Positions 48,988 through 58,428 of a stretch of 64,000 bases of DNA are shown piece by piece. Every line of letters starts with the position of its first letter. Positions within the stretch are counted from its first letter, which is position 1. Made by a program: the position numbers and the translations under genes. Origin of the DNA: Vibrio pectenicida (GTDB taxonomy: Bacteria > Pseudomonadota > Gammaproteobacteria > Enterobacterales > Vibrionaceae); assembly GCA_024347015.1 (NCBI GenBank), contig AP024889.1:2418001-2482000 (forward strand). Reading direction: 5' to 3'. The notes below the pieces were generated by a model. The model did not search any database, was not told where the DNA came from, and worked only from the letters and a program-made list of their open reading frames with translations.

Positions 48988-50652
48988 ATGTGCTCTATCT
49001 TCGGTATTCTCGACATAAAAAGCGATGCTCACACACTGCGTCCAATCGCACTTGAAATGTCTAAAAAGCTCCGCCATCGCGGCCCAGATTGGTCTGGTAT
49101 TTATTCTTCAGACAAGGCTATTCTTGCGCATGAGCGCCTGGCTATTGTTGGTTTGAATAGTGGTGCGCAACCATTGTACAGTTCAGATAAAAAACACATT
49201 TTGGCGGTCAATGGTGAGATCTACAACCATAAAGAATTGCGAGCTCGTTACCAAGGAAAATATGATTTTCAAACCGATTCAGACTGTGAAGTCATCTTAG
49301 CGCTATACCAAGATATGGGCGAGGCCCTACTCGAAGAATTAAACGGCATTTTTGCATTCGTACTCTATGACGAAGAGAAAGATCAATATCTAGTTGGCCG
49401 TGACCACATTGGCATCATTCCCCTTTATCAAGGTCATGACGAACATGGCAACTACTATATAGCATCTGAAATGAAAGCACTGACTCCGATGTGTAAAACC
49501 ATCAGTGAGTTCCCTCCTGGCTGTTACTACAGCTCCAAAGATTCAGAGCCACAACGTTACTATATTCGTGACTGGAATGAATATGCCGCAGTTCAAGGTA
49601 ACTCAACCAGCAAAAAAGACCTGACGGCAGCGCTTGAAGCAGCGATAAAACGTCAACTAATGACGGATGTACCATATGGTGTATTGCTCTCTGGTGGACT
49701 TGACTCTTCTATTACCTCTGCGGTGGCTAAACGTTTTGCAGCGATGCGAATTGAAGATGATGAACAATCTGAAGCTTGGTGGCCTCAACTTCATTCATTC
49801 GCAGTGGGCTTAGAAGGCGCCCCTGACCTAAAAGCAGCGAGAGAAGTCGCTGAAAAAATTGGTACCGTACACCATGAAATGACCTACACCATCCAAGAAG
49901 GCCTTGATGCCATCCGTGATGTCATCTATCACATCGAGACTTATGATGTAACAACCATTCGCGCTTCAACTCCCATGTTCCTTATGGGGCGTAAAATAAA
50001 AGCAATGGGCATCAAGATGGTCCTGTCTGGTGAAGGTGCAGATGAAATTTTTGGCGGCTACCTTTATTTTCACAAAGCCCCTGATGCAAGAGAATTTCAT
50101 GAAGAGACAGTACGTAAGCTTCTAGCACTCAACATGTTTGATTGTGCCAGAGCTAACAAGTCTTTAGCAGCTTGGGGAGTCGAAGGCAGAGTTCCATTCC
50201 TTGATAAAGAGTTTATTGACGTAGCAATGCGCCTAAATCCTGAGGATAAGATGTGTGGCAACGGAAAAATGGAAAAGCACATATTACGTGAATGCTTTGA
50301 GCACTACTTACCAAACTCGATCGCATGGCGACAAAAAGAACAATTCTCTGATGGTGTAGGCTATGGCTGGATCGATGCTCTAAAAGAAGTCGCAGAAAGC
50401 AAAATTACTGACCAACAAATGGAAACCGCTAGTTTTCGCTTCCCTTACAACACGCCAACCACTAAAGAAGGGTATGTTTATCGTGAAATATTTGAAGAGC
50501 TATTTCCTCTTCCTTCTGCAGCACAATGTGTACCAGGAGGGCCTTCCGTCGCTTGCTCCTCAGCCAAAGCGATCGAATGGGATGAATCTTTCCAGAACTG
50601 CGTAGACCCGTCAGGACGAGCAGTTCAAGCAGTTCATAATGATTCTTACTAA
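48988..50652 (+). CDS. asnB: Asparagine synthase B (glutamine-hydrolysing)
   Basis: AsnB makes asparagine from aspartate with glutamine as amide donor. The 554-residue product starts with the glutaminase nucleophile Cys2 (MCSIFGI), shows NGEIYNH and the SDCEVI region of the class II amidotransferase domain, then the ATP PP-loop SGGLDSSI and LSGEGADEIFGGY of the synthetase domain. AAGGAAGT lies 3-7 bases upstream. Followed by a very good terminator. Position near nag genes is shared with E. coli. Confidence 0.97.
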   Translation: MCSIFGILDIKSDAHTLRPIALEMSKKLRHRGPDWSGIYSSDKAILAHERLAIVGLNSGAQPLYSSDKKHILAVNGEIYNHKELRARYQGKYDFQTDSDCEVILALYQDMGEALLEELNGIFAFVLYDEEKDQYLVGRDHIGIIPLYQGHDEHGNYYIASEMKALTPMCKTISEFPPGCYYSSKDSEPQRYYIRDWNEYAAVQGNSTSKKDLTAALEAAIKRQLMTDVPYGVLLSGGLDSSITSAVAKRFAAMRIEDDEQSEAWWPQLHSFAVGLEGAPDLKAAREVAEKIGTVHHEMTYTIQEGLDAIRDVIYHIETYDVTTIRASTPMFLMGRKIKAMGIKMVLSGEGADEIFGGYLYFHKAPDAREFHEETVRKLLALNMFDCARANKSLAAWGVEGRVPFLDKEFIDVAMRLNPEDKMCGNGKMEKHILRECFEHYLPNSIAWRQKEQFSDGVGYGWIDALKEVAESKITDQQMETASFRFPYNTPTTKEGYVYREIFEELFPLPSAAQCVPGGPSVACSSAKAIEWDESFQNCVDPSGRAVQAVHNDSY

Positions 50653-50674
50653 ACTTGGATTGTTATTAAAACTT

Positions 50675-50704
50675 GTTGAGCCTTTATAAGGCTCAACTCT
50701 TTTC
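50675..50704 (+). terminator. asnB terminator
   Basis: GTTGAGCCTT and AAGGCTCAAC, a 10-bp perfect stem with a TAT loop, followed by TCTTTT. 22 bases after the asnB stop. Confidence 0.85.
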
Positions 50705-51014
50705 GGCTAGCCACTCCATTAGCGTAGCTTCAAAAATCACAAAGGATCTAATGACTCATAAGTCAGCATTGAAGTATTTAACAAAAAAACATCCGACACA
50801 TGACAGCTAAATGTAAAAATATACACATCAGTTATGAAAACTTAGTTCTATTAAAAAATCCTGCCTTATTGTTAAACCTCTTTACACCTATTTTTCAAAA
50901 GGTTATGTCATAACCATAAATAAAGCTGATAAATCACTATATTACAGTTATTTTAACTAATTAATATATGTACTAGCATATTAAATTCTTTAATGGACTA
51001 GATTAGTAAAATTT
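50705..51014. promoter_or_regulatory. Leader and control region of the POT transporter gene
   Basis: 310 AT-rich bases. Two clean dyads: TGACT-CATA-AGTCA at 50752-50765 and a near-perfect palindrome GGTTATG-T-CATAACC at 50901-50915, 100 bases before the start codon. Either could be an operator. No open frame or recognised RNA is visible. Confidence 0.5.
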
Positions 51015-52403
51015 ATGGCAAATCATCGACAGATCCTCGGCCATCCGCGAGGCTTATTTCTATTATTTGGTACCGAGCTTTGGGAACGTTTCTCTTACTA
51101 TGGTATGCGTGCCATTTTGGTTCTATACCTCACTGATAAAACAATAAATGGCGGTTTGGGCTGGTCAACCAAAGATGCGCTAGATTTGTATGGTATTTAT
51201 ACCGGTCTTGTCTATATCACCCCTTTAATTGGTGGCTGGCTTGCAGATAACTACTTAGGGCAACGTAGGTCGATATTGATAGGCGGCACCCTTATGGCTG
51301 CAGGGCAATTTACACTTGCACTACCCGCTGACATGATAGGTATGAGCACTTTACACAGTTTCTATCTTGGTCTCGCTCTATTGATTGCAGGTAATGGCCT
51401 GTTTAAACCAAACATCTCAACCATGGTGGGCGATCTCTACCAAGAAGGTGATAACCGCCGTGATGGCGCCTTTACTATTTTCTATATGGGCATCAATATA
51501 GGAGCATTACTAGCAGGTATTATTGTAGGCTCTGTGACTGGCGAGTTTGGCTGGAAGTCAGGCTTTGTTGTTGCCGGAATCGGTATGCTGATTAGCCTTG
51601 TGATGCAAATCAGCTTAGCCCAATCTTGGCTTGGCGATATAGGCCGTGAACCATCAGCAATACGCGAACTTGCTCGTCAAAAATCTCACAGAAAAGAAGC
51701 TCTCACAAAAGAAGAGTTTGATCGCATCAAAGTCATTTTGGTCATGAGTGTCTTCACTATTGTCTTTTGGGCTGGCTTTGAGCAAGCTGGTGGCTTGATG
51801 AATATTTACACTCAGCAATATACAGATCGTATGATAGGTAGCTTTGAAATTCCGGCAGCATGGTTTCAATCCCTCAACCCATTTTTCATCATAACCCTAG
51901 CACCGATACTCGCTATTTTATGGGTAAAATTGGGTAAACGAGAGCCGAATTCTCCGGTGAAATTTGCGCTTGCCATGTTCTTTTTAGCTTTAGGTTTTCT
52001 GTGCATGATTGGCGCCGTTATGCAGCAAGATGGCGATACTAGCGTCAAAACGTCAATGCTTTGGCTAGTGGGTGCTTTCTTCTTTCATACTTTAGGTGAA
52101 CTTTGCCTGTCACCAATTGGTCTGTCATTAGTGACTAAGCTAGCACCACTGCGTTTAGCTTCGTTGATGATGGGGGCATGGTTTGGCTGTACTGCAATTG
52201 CTAACTATGTGGCTGGTTACGTAGGCTCCCATGTAGGTGAACTTGGCGCAATGGCAATCTTCAGTGGCATTGCTGTAACGGCCATTATATCAGGTGTTAT
52301 CCTGTTACTATTTTCCAATACTTTAGTTCGCTGGATGCATGGAGCGGAAGCGCCAACTAGTAACGCAGAACAAGTTGAAGAGCAGCAAAGCCTAGCGGTG
52401 TAA
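51015..52403 (+). CDS. Proton-dependent oligopeptide transporter (POT/PTR2 family)
   Basis: A 462-residue inner-membrane protein with 12-14 helices that imports di- and tripeptides with protons. The family signature is complete: GTELWERFSYYGMRAILVLY near the N-terminus (the E-x2-ERF motif for proton coupling) and FTIFYMGINIGALLAG. It falls within the DtpA/DtpB group, but the paralogue cannot be fixed from sequence alone. GcvB-type small RNAs often target peptide transporters. Monocistronic, ended by a perfect hairpin shared with the convergent hexosaminidase gene. Confidence 0.93.
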   Translation: MANHRQILGHPRGLFLLFGTELWERFSYYGMRAILVLYLTDKTINGGLGWSTKDALDLYGIYTGLVYITPLIGGWLADNYLGQRRSILIGGTLMAAGQFTLALPADMIGMSTLHSFYLGLALLIAGNGLFKPNISTMVGDLYQEGDNRRDGAFTIFYMGINIGALLAGIIVGSVTGEFGWKSGFVVAGIGMLISLVMQISLAQSWLGDIGREPSAIRELARQKSHRKEALTKEEFDRIKVILVMSVFTIVFWAGFEQAGGLMNIYTQQYTDRMIGSFEIPAAWFQSLNPFFIITLAPILAILWVKLGKREPNSPVKFALAMFFLALGFLCMIGAVMQQDGDTSVKTSMLWLVGAFFFHTLGELCLSPIGLSLVTKLAPLRLASLMMGAWFGCTAIANYVAGYVGSHVGELGAMAIFSGIAVTAIISGVILLLFSNTLVRWMHGAEAPTSNAEQVEEQQSLAV

Positions 52404-52412
52404 TTCTTAGTC

Positions 52413-52440
52413 AAAAACGCCCGATAAATCGGGCGTTTTT
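52413..52440. terminator. Bidirectional terminator, POT / hexosaminidase
   Basis: AAAAACGCCCGA and TCGGGCGTTTTT, a 12-bp perfect stem with a TAAA loop, between the two convergent stops. A-run and T-run make it symmetric. Confidence 0.92.
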
Positions 52441-52444
52441 CATT

Positions 52445-55102
52445 TTAGTTAGAGTTTACTTTAGTAATTCGACTTGATTTCTTTCCACTGGCTGAAACAG
52501 AACGAATATAGACATCTCCTTGCACTTCAGGTCGAGCATTTTCTTGATAAACCTGCCAGTTTTCTCCATCTAATGAGTACTGTAAATCTACTCCAGGAAA
52601 AGAAGTATTCATCATTAGCGTACCTGTCTCAATTTTTCCACCTGGTATAGGAAGGCGATACTCAATCCCTGACTTTTCTAGTTTCGCCAATTCGCGCTGA
52701 CCTAGAATATTGGCAAAGCGATTATAATCATTATTTAACTGCCTTTTATTCACTAGATTTGTGCCTTGGGAATACTCGACGCCAACTTTGACTTCATTTT
52801 CCCAAGTACCTTTATGCCAAGCTCGTTCGGCAGCAGCAAGCACTCTAGGAAAGACCATATATTGATATTGTTCATCATTTCGAACGGTCTCAGACCATAA
52901 CTGGGCAGATAAACCATAAAATGGTCCAGCGGCAATATCAGTGCTTCCAGAAAAACCTTTGCCATCTCGATCCAGTGATGTTTCGGCATTCTGCGGCATA
53001 TTTTCTGGAGCAAAACTGAACATTTTTCTTGTATCAGTTGCTCGAGTTGCCCAGTAGTATCCACGCTCTTTAGGGTCGACTTCATATGGCATATCCATGT
53101 AGACATAATCAGGACTTGAAACAATGACATCGTAGCCTTTGCTCGCCCATTCATACACAGACTTGGTTCCTCCCCAGTAAAGCACATCCCAGAAATTCAC
53201 GCGCGTATTTTCAGTGACAAAAACTTTTGCACCCTCACTGTATTTAAGGCCATCTTGCCATGCTTGAAAATTGGTTATTTGTTTATCTTTGACAATTTTA
53301 GCCACCTGTTCGGCGAAGTAACTTGGTAAGTGTGCATAATCACTCACTACGCCACTAGCCACTAAATTCTGACATTGAGGAGACTGTGCAAATGGCTTAT
53401 CTTGTTTGGAAAGAGCTATGTTTCCTTTCCAAACCACTTTTTTTGTGGCATTTATGTCTTGAAAACCCGCTCCCAATTTAATATTTTTCGCTTCATCACC
53501 GCCAAAGTGCCATGTTGTTAATGGTGCACCAGCCTCTTTATACATCTCCGCTACTTCAGACATAACCTTGTCAACAAAGCGAGTAGATGAAGGCAAGCAG
53601 GGGTTAATAAAGCTCTGCTTATCGTAGAACTGAACTGTGGTAACATTTGAAGTATCTTCAGGATCAATCAAGCGATACTCGTTCGCCTCCTCGACTTTAT
53701 TCGCTTGCATCAAACGCTGGTACCTCGCCTCCATTGACACTACCGCCGCTCGAGCATGCGCTGGCATATCAATTTCAGGAATCACCTCAATATGACGAGC
53801 ATTGGCGTATTTCAAGATCTCTACAAAGTCAGTACGGCTAAAATAGCCGCTACCAAAGTTATTTGCCTCTGGTCCCGAGCCTAATTGAGGTATTAGACAG
53901 CTCTGTTCTTTCTCATCAAAACAGCGCTGACCGCCAATATCAGTTAGCTCTGGTAAGCCGGGAATTTCTATGCGCCACCCTTCATCATCGGTCAGGTGGA
54001 GATGTAGCTTATTCATTTTATACGCTGACATTTGTTCAAGAGTTGCGAGGATAGCCTGTTTGGAATGAAAATTACGCGCCACATCAACCATCACACCTCG
54101 ATATTCAAAGCGAGGCGCATCCTTGATTGAGACAGCAGGCAATGAATCAGGATTTTGACCATCTATAAGTGCAAAAATGGATTGAACAGCGTAAAAAGCA
54201 CCAGCTTGATCAAAAGCATTAATCTTGATGCCGCTTGTAGTGATTTGCAGGTGATAAGCGCCGGATTTAATAAAATCACCAGAGAACAAATTTGGATCAA
54301 TAACCAAATTAACCGCTAGAAGCCCCTCAAGGCTTACTCCAAGAAAATCACCACGTGTTTCAAGTGCCTGATATTGCTCGGGTGAAAACGCTTCAGACGG
54401 CAAGGCAATTCCCTGAGTAATATCAAGCTCACCTTGACCTTGTTCAATATGCATGGGGGTTGGAATCAAGGCTGCTGATACATCTTGTTTGGCTAAATCC
54501 TGATTTTTCTCAAACCGCGAAGTCGCATTAGCAAAAACATTTTCATCATCAGGCGTACGTTTTAAATTATTCCCTGCTAGGCCTGATACAAAAGAACCTG
54601 TATTTTCAGTATCAAGAGATGCAATAACTCTAGGTTCGGCACCAGGAGAGGTAACAAATGCTCGTGGCATAAAGTCAGTTTCAAATAACTGCCAATATTC
54701 ACCAATTAAAGGGAGAACCACCTCTTCACCCGCAGAGAAACCATCAAACTTGTCGGTAGGCTCTAATTTGTGCAGATCGCCAGTGACATGAGAAACAATA
54801 AATTGCTCACTATCAACTGCAAGAATTAAGCGAATGCTGTGGAAATAAATTGACCAATTTTTTGAATCAATAGCTTGCCCTTTGTTAACCAAAGTCATAT
54901 TGACTTGATTACAGGAAGCCCATTCTGCTCCCAGTTTTTGACATTCTAATCCTTGGCTTGCACCATGGTTTGTCAGCACTTGATAGTCAATATCAAGATT
55001 CTCTGCTAATAAATTCACTGCACTTTGCTGTGGTGATTGCAAAGTACTACATCCTACTAATGTCGCAATGATCGATGTTGCCAGCAGACCTTTTCTAACC
55101 AT
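52445..55102 (-). CDS. Lipoprotein beta-N-acetylhexosaminidase (chitobiase), GH20
   Basis: An 885-residue enzyme that releases GlcNAc from chitin oligosaccharides. A type II signal with lipobox LVGC (Cys18) predicts an outer-membrane lipoprotein. Order: carbohydrate-binding CHB_HEX domain (~30-190), GH20b domain (~210-330), catalytic GH20 barrel with the Asp536-Glu537 pair in HFGGDEAKN, and a C-terminal CHB_HEX_C domain. It matches vibrio chitobiases. Freed GlcNAc would enter via NagE and NagA, both encoded about 10 kb away. Convergent with the POT gene. Confidence 0.93.
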   Translation of the reverse strand: MVRKGLLATSIIATLVGCSTLQSPQQSAVNLLAENLDIDYQVLTNHGASQGLECQKLGAEWASCNQVNMTLVNKGQAIDSKNWSIYFHSIRLILAVDSEQFIVSHVTGDLHKLEPTDKFDGFSAGEEVVLPLIGEYWQLFETDFMPRAFVTSPGAEPRVIASLDTENTGSFVSGLAGNNLKRTPDDENVFANATSRFEKNQDLAKQDVSAALIPTPMHIEQGQGELDITQGIALPSEAFSPEQYQALETRGDFLGVSLEGLLAVNLVIDPNLFSGDFIKSGAYHLQITTSGIKINAFDQAGAFYAVQSIFALIDGQNPDSLPAVSIKDAPRFEYRGVMVDVARNFHSKQAILATLEQMSAYKMNKLHLHLTDDEGWRIEIPGLPELTDIGGQRCFDEKEQSCLIPQLGSGPEANNFGSGYFSRTDFVEILKYANARHIEVIPEIDMPAHARAAVVSMEARYQRLMQANKVEEANEYRLIDPEDTSNVTTVQFYDKQSFINPCLPSSTRFVDKVMSEVAEMYKEAGAPLTTWHFGGDEAKNIKLGAGFQDINATKKVVWKGNIALSKQDKPFAQSPQCQNLVASGVVSDYAHLPSYFAEQVAKIVKDKQITNFQAWQDGLKYSEGAKVFVTENTRVNFWDVLYWGGTKSVYEWASKGYDVIVSSPDYVYMDMPYEVDPKERGYYWATRATDTRKMFSFAPENMPQNAETSLDRDGKGFSGSTDIAAGPFYGLSAQLWSETVRNDEQYQYMVFPRVLAAAERAWHKGTWENEVKVGVEYSQGTNLVNKRQLNNDYNRFANILGQRELAKLEKSGIEYRLPIPGGKIETGTLMMNTSFPGVDLQYSLDGENWQVYQENARPEVQGDVYIRSVSASGKKSSRITKVNSN

Positions 55103-55474
55103 CTTAATACTACCCCTAATTAACCGCTTTTTTCAGCATATTCCGAGATGTTTCTCAGGGTAAAATTATCAAGCCATGAAAGTGATCTTGCTCGAAACTT
55201 AATTTTATTAATAATAAAAATATCTTTTTAAACAATAGGATAAAATAATCGTTGATTTTGCCACTAACAAAGTAACAATATTTACATGAAATGTATCACA
55301 CTATTTCCTGCCCTACCCCTTAGAACTAGGAGGATGATCACAGGACGAGCAGCATAAGATTAAGCTAAACTATATAACAAAGTATAAAAATGTGATTTTA
55401 TACTCAAATTGCTATCGTTAAATCACGTTAAAAGCAATTCATTTCAACAATTTTTCCGTAAGGTAAACGGCTAA
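55103..55474. promoter_or_regulatory. Divergent gap, hexosaminidase / TraB-GumN gene
   Basis: 372 AT-rich bases. The clearest structure is a perfect 9-bp inverted repeat at 55381-55404 (AGTATAAAA, 6-base spacer, TTTTATACT), 71 bases before the TraB/GumN start. A partial CRP-like ATGTATCACA lies near 55297. No gene visible. Confidence 0.5.
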
Positions 55475-56344
55475 ATGCAAAAAGTATGGTTATCGATTTT
55501 TCTCATCACTTTCCCACTATCATCCATTGCTGAGCCGCTATTTTGGCAAGTAGAGAAAGGAAATATGCGCTACATTATCTTTGGCTCGGTGCATGTTGGA
55601 GACAAAAGCATGTATCCCTTGCCGAAAGCCATCACAGATGCATTAAGTTCAAGTTCAGGGCTGATTGTGGAAGCTGATATCAGAAAAATGCAGGATGTCA
55701 GTTATCCTGAGATAACAATGGTTACTAAAAATGTTCTCGATACTAAGCAGCAAGAAACTCTGCGCGGCCTAGCCAGCCTTTTTAATATCGATGCTAAACA
55801 GCTCCTAGAAAGCCCTCCATGGGCAACGGCTTTGGCACTACAGATGAAGCAGTTTGAATATCTTGGCTATCAAGCATCTCACGGGATAGATACTCACCTA
55901 ATGTACAAAGCGACAGCTCAGAACATTCCAGTATTTAGTCTTGAGTCTCTTCAATTTCAAATCGATTTGCTGACTGGTCAAAAAGACTCAGGTAAAGAAT
56001 TATTGTTAAGTGCTTTAGACGAATTTGATCGATCAGAGGACTTAACCAAATGTTTAATCGCAAGCTGGAAAGCAGGTGACTTACAAAAACTCAATCAATT
56101 TTCAACACTGACTGAAATGTCACCAGAGTTGGAAAACGCGTTTATTAGCCAAAGAAATCTAAACTGGGCTGAGCAGCTTGCCAAGCCAAATTGGTCTAAG
56201 AAAAGTAAAGCAACTTACTTGGTTGTCGTTGGCACATTACATCTCATTGGTGAAAATAATCTGCTTACATTGCTAAAAGCTAAAGGGTTTAAAGTGACTC
56301 AAAAGTCAAAAAGTCATGCAGCCAATTGTGAGTTTGGATATTAA
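55475..56344 (+). CDS. TraB/GumN family periplasmic protein
   Basis: A 289-residue protein with a signal peptide (cleavage after ~19, SSIA). It has both hallmark motifs of the TraB/GumN (Tiki-like) family: His40 in FGSVHVGDKSMYPLP near the N-terminus and His256 in VGTLHLIGENNL near the C-terminus, thought to bind metal in a peptidase-like site. The precise activity is unknown. Preceded by a conspicuous inverted repeat; a 46-codon gene follows at some distance. Confidence 0.88.
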   Translation: MQKVWLSIFLITFPLSSIAEPLFWQVEKGNMRYIIFGSVHVGDKSMYPLPKAITDALSSSSGLIVEADIRKMQDVSYPEITMVTKNVLDTKQQETLRGLASLFNIDAKQLLESPPWATALALQMKQFEYLGYQASHGIDTHLMYKATAQNIPVFSLESLQFQIDLLTGQKDSGKELLLSALDEFDRSEDLTKCLIASWKAGDLQKLNQFSTLTEMSPELENAFISQRNLNWAEQLAKPNWSKKSKATYLVVVGTLHLIGENNLLTLLKAKGFKVTQKSKSHAANCEFGY

Positions 56345-56508
56345 TAATTGACTGACCTCTTACAAGGATATTTTTTCTTATAGATAAAACCTTCCTATAA
56401 GCAGCAATTTACGCAACTAATCTAATATCATTGATCCAGATCAGTACCTTGGTTGTCATTCTACCTTATCGTATTACCTGTCATCACTACTTCAATGTTG
56501 GAGGCAAC

Positions 56509-56649
56509 ATGGATTTATGGCTAAATCTCCTATTTGGTAATGCAGTTGGACTATCTTCGATGTTAGTCATCTTCGGAGCTTTAGGCTTGATGCTGTTCTA
56601 TGCTGGTTACTTCGTTTACAAAGTAATGCATGACAAATCTCCTCACTAG
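56509..56649 (+). CDS. DUF3149 small membrane protein
   Basis: A 46-residue protein; the ATG at 56509 is fixed by GGAGG 4 bases upstream, although the frame is open further back. It has a hydrophobic core forming one or two membrane passes (LSSMLVIFGALGLMLFYAGYFVY) and a short charged tail (KVMHDKSPH). It matches DUF3149, of unknown function. Followed by a terminator. Confidence 0.78.
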   Translation: MDLWLNLLFGNAVGLSSMLVIFGALGLMLFYAGYFVYKVMHDKSPH

Positions 56650-56688
56650 AATCGCCTAGCCCTATTTTAAAATAGGTTGTTGCTATGC

Positions 56689-56722
56689 ACCGAAGTAGAC
56701 TCACTTTCTGCTTCGGTTTTTT
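56689..56722 (+). terminator. Terminator after the DUF3149 gene
   Basis: ACCGAAG and CTTCGGT (7 bp), 15-base loop that can pair further, followed by TTTTTTATT. 39 bases after the stop. Confidence 0.75.
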
Positions 56723-56860
56723 ATTTATTGTACTGTGAAAACATTCAAGCTCGTAAGCTAGGATCGCAATATCTATTGACGGTTCTACTGTGCGTCGAAT
56801 CTTACAGTTACCCCCTACTTCTGACTATAATGAGACGTTACCCCACTCAAATAAACAGCT

Positions 56861-56940
56861 CTTACTCTAATAAAACACTTCTTACTCTAATAAAACACTT
56901 CTTACTCTAATAAAACACTTCTTACTCTAATAAAACAATA
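56861..56940. repeat. Four 20-bp tandem repeats upstream of rluF
   Basis: Unit CTTACTCTAATAAAACACTT repeated at 56861, 56881, 56901 and 56921. The first three copies are identical; the fourth differs only in its last three bases. The block ends 78 bases before the rluF start. Such perfect copies suggest recent expansion and possible copy-number variation between strains. Confidence 0.95.
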
Positions 56941-57018
56941 GTGTTAGAATTCCCAAAATAAACATAAAAACGATTTTAAATCCCTAACACATGCCGTTGT
57001 GAAACGTTAAGAGAGAAT

Positions 57019-58023
57019 ATGATGACATCAGATCCAAAGCGCCTAAATAAATTTATTAGTGAAACGGGTTTTTGCTCTCGCAGAGAGGCTGACCGCCTAA
57101 TAGAACATGGTCGGGTGACCATTAACGGTCAGATACCGGAAATGGGTACAAAAGTACTGCATGGTGACGATGTTTGTGTCGATGGAAAACTCATAAGTGC
57201 AGCCACAGAACGTCCCGTATATATCGCTTTAAATAAACCTACTGGGATTACCTGTACAACCGAGAAAGATATTGCAGGCAATATCGTCGATTTTATTGGC
57301 CATAAAAAACGTATCTTTCCTATCGGACGCTTGGATAAACCCTCAGATGGCTTGATCTTTTTGACCAATGATGGTGATATCGTCAACAAAATTCTTCGCG
57401 CTGGTAATAATCACGAGAAAGAATATGTAGTACGAGTGAACAAACCCATCACTGAGCAATTCATTAAAAATATGAGCTCTGGCGTTAATATCCTCGACAC
57501 CACCACCTTACCTTGCCAAGTCACCAAAGAGACAAAGTTCTCCTTTCGTATTGTTTTAACACAAGGTCTAAACCGTCAGATTCGTCGAATGTGTGAAGCA
57601 TTGGATTATGAAGTGTTTAAACTGCGCCGTGTACGCATTATGAATATCACTCTCGATGGCATCCCGAACGGCCAATGGCGCTACCTAACCGATGGTGAAT
57701 TAGAAGAAATCTTGGCCATGTGTGAGCACTCCAGCGGCACAGAAGACGCATCAAAAACCGATACACAAGGAAAAAAAATACGCAGGGCAACCGATGCCAA
57801 GCTGTTTGATAGTCGCGACGAAAACAAAGACTCAAAAGCAAGACGCAACCAAAAAACACGCACCTTTAAAGGCAATGATGCCGAGCAGTTTCGCCGTGGC
57901 CCCAATACCAAAAAGTCACACTTTGAATCCTCGGATACTAAGCCAAAACGTGACAATCCCAAAGCTAAATCAGGCCAAAAAACACAGCCTAGAAAACAAG
58001 GGACATTGAGCTTAAAAAAGTAG
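57019..58023 (+). CDS. rluF: 23S rRNA pseudouridine(2604) synthase RluF
   Basis: RsuA-family pseudouridine synthase that modifies U2604 (and U35 of tRNA-Tyr in E. coli). The 334-residue product has an N-terminal S4 RNA-binding domain ([21 protein letters not shown] split, residues ~7-60), and the catalytic domain with Asp106 in [10 protein letters not shown] and the RsuA-type [12 protein letters not shown]. Beyond ~residue 235 is a low-complexity Lys/Arg/Ser/Asp tail of ~100 residues, longer than in E. coli (~290 residues). Ended by a good terminator. Confidence 0.95.
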   Translation: MMTSDPKRLNKFISETGFCSRREADRLIEHGRVTINGQIPEMGTKVLHGDDVCVDGKLISAATERPVYIALNKPTGITCTTEKDIAGNIVDFIGHKKRIFPIGRLDKPSDGLIFLTNDGDIVNKILRAGNNHEKEYVVRVNKPITEQFIKNMSSGVNILDTTTLPCQVTKETKFSFRIVLTQGLNRQIRRMCEALDYEVFKLRRVRIMNITLDGIPNGQWRYLTDGELEEILAMCEHSSGTEDASKTDTQGKKIRRATDAKLFDSRDENKDSKARRNQKTRTFKGNDAEQFRRGPNTKKSHFESSDTKPKRDNPKAKSGQKTQPRKQGTLSLKK

Positions 58024-58072
58024 CAGTGCCTGAGTCGTCTATAGATCCAATACCACCAACTGAAATTAATAA

Positions 58073-58103
58073 AGCTGTTCAGGATTTCACTGAATAGCTT
58101 TTT
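58073..58103 (+). terminator. rluF terminator
   Basis: AGCTGTTCAG and CTGAATAGCT (10 bp including one G-U pair), 7-base loop, followed by a run of T's. 49 bases after the rluF stop; it isolates the downstream toxin-like gene transcriptionally. Confidence 0.82.
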
Positions 58104-58428
58104 AGTGCAAGAGTAACTTAAAAACTATGGACAAATCTCGTTAGGAGTAACGCCCAAAAGTCATGCCTCAAAAAATTAAAAATTAATCTTGTTCAATCGC
58201 TATCCATAAAGCATCAGCGCCTTTTAACACTCCCCTTCTCGGCAACCTGTCCGTGCATAGGACCAAGTATTCATAACCACCATTTCATTAAAAATGATAA
58301 CATTTACTTACACTTAAGTAATAAATACATTAGTAATTACAATGTATTTTATCATTATAAATTTCATAACAATAAAAATATACACAAGTGAGCATATATA
58401 TAAAAATTCAACTTTAAAAAGGCATAAC
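58104..58428 (+). promoter_or_regulatory. Promoter region of the ADP-ribosyltransferase-like gene
   Basis: 325 bases, very AT-rich in the last 130. Two dyads lie close together: TTACTTA-CACT-TAAGTAA at 58304-58321 and TACATT-N9-AATGTA at 58326-58346. The second has the size of a classical repressor or activator operator. The ribosome site AAAAAGG is 6-7 bases before the ATG at 58429. No other gene is seen here. Confidence 0.5.

Noticed and set aside
56677..56910. 77-codon open frame on + running into the tandem repeats
   Set aside because: It starts within the terminator of the DUF3149 gene and its end is translated repeat; no ribosome site.
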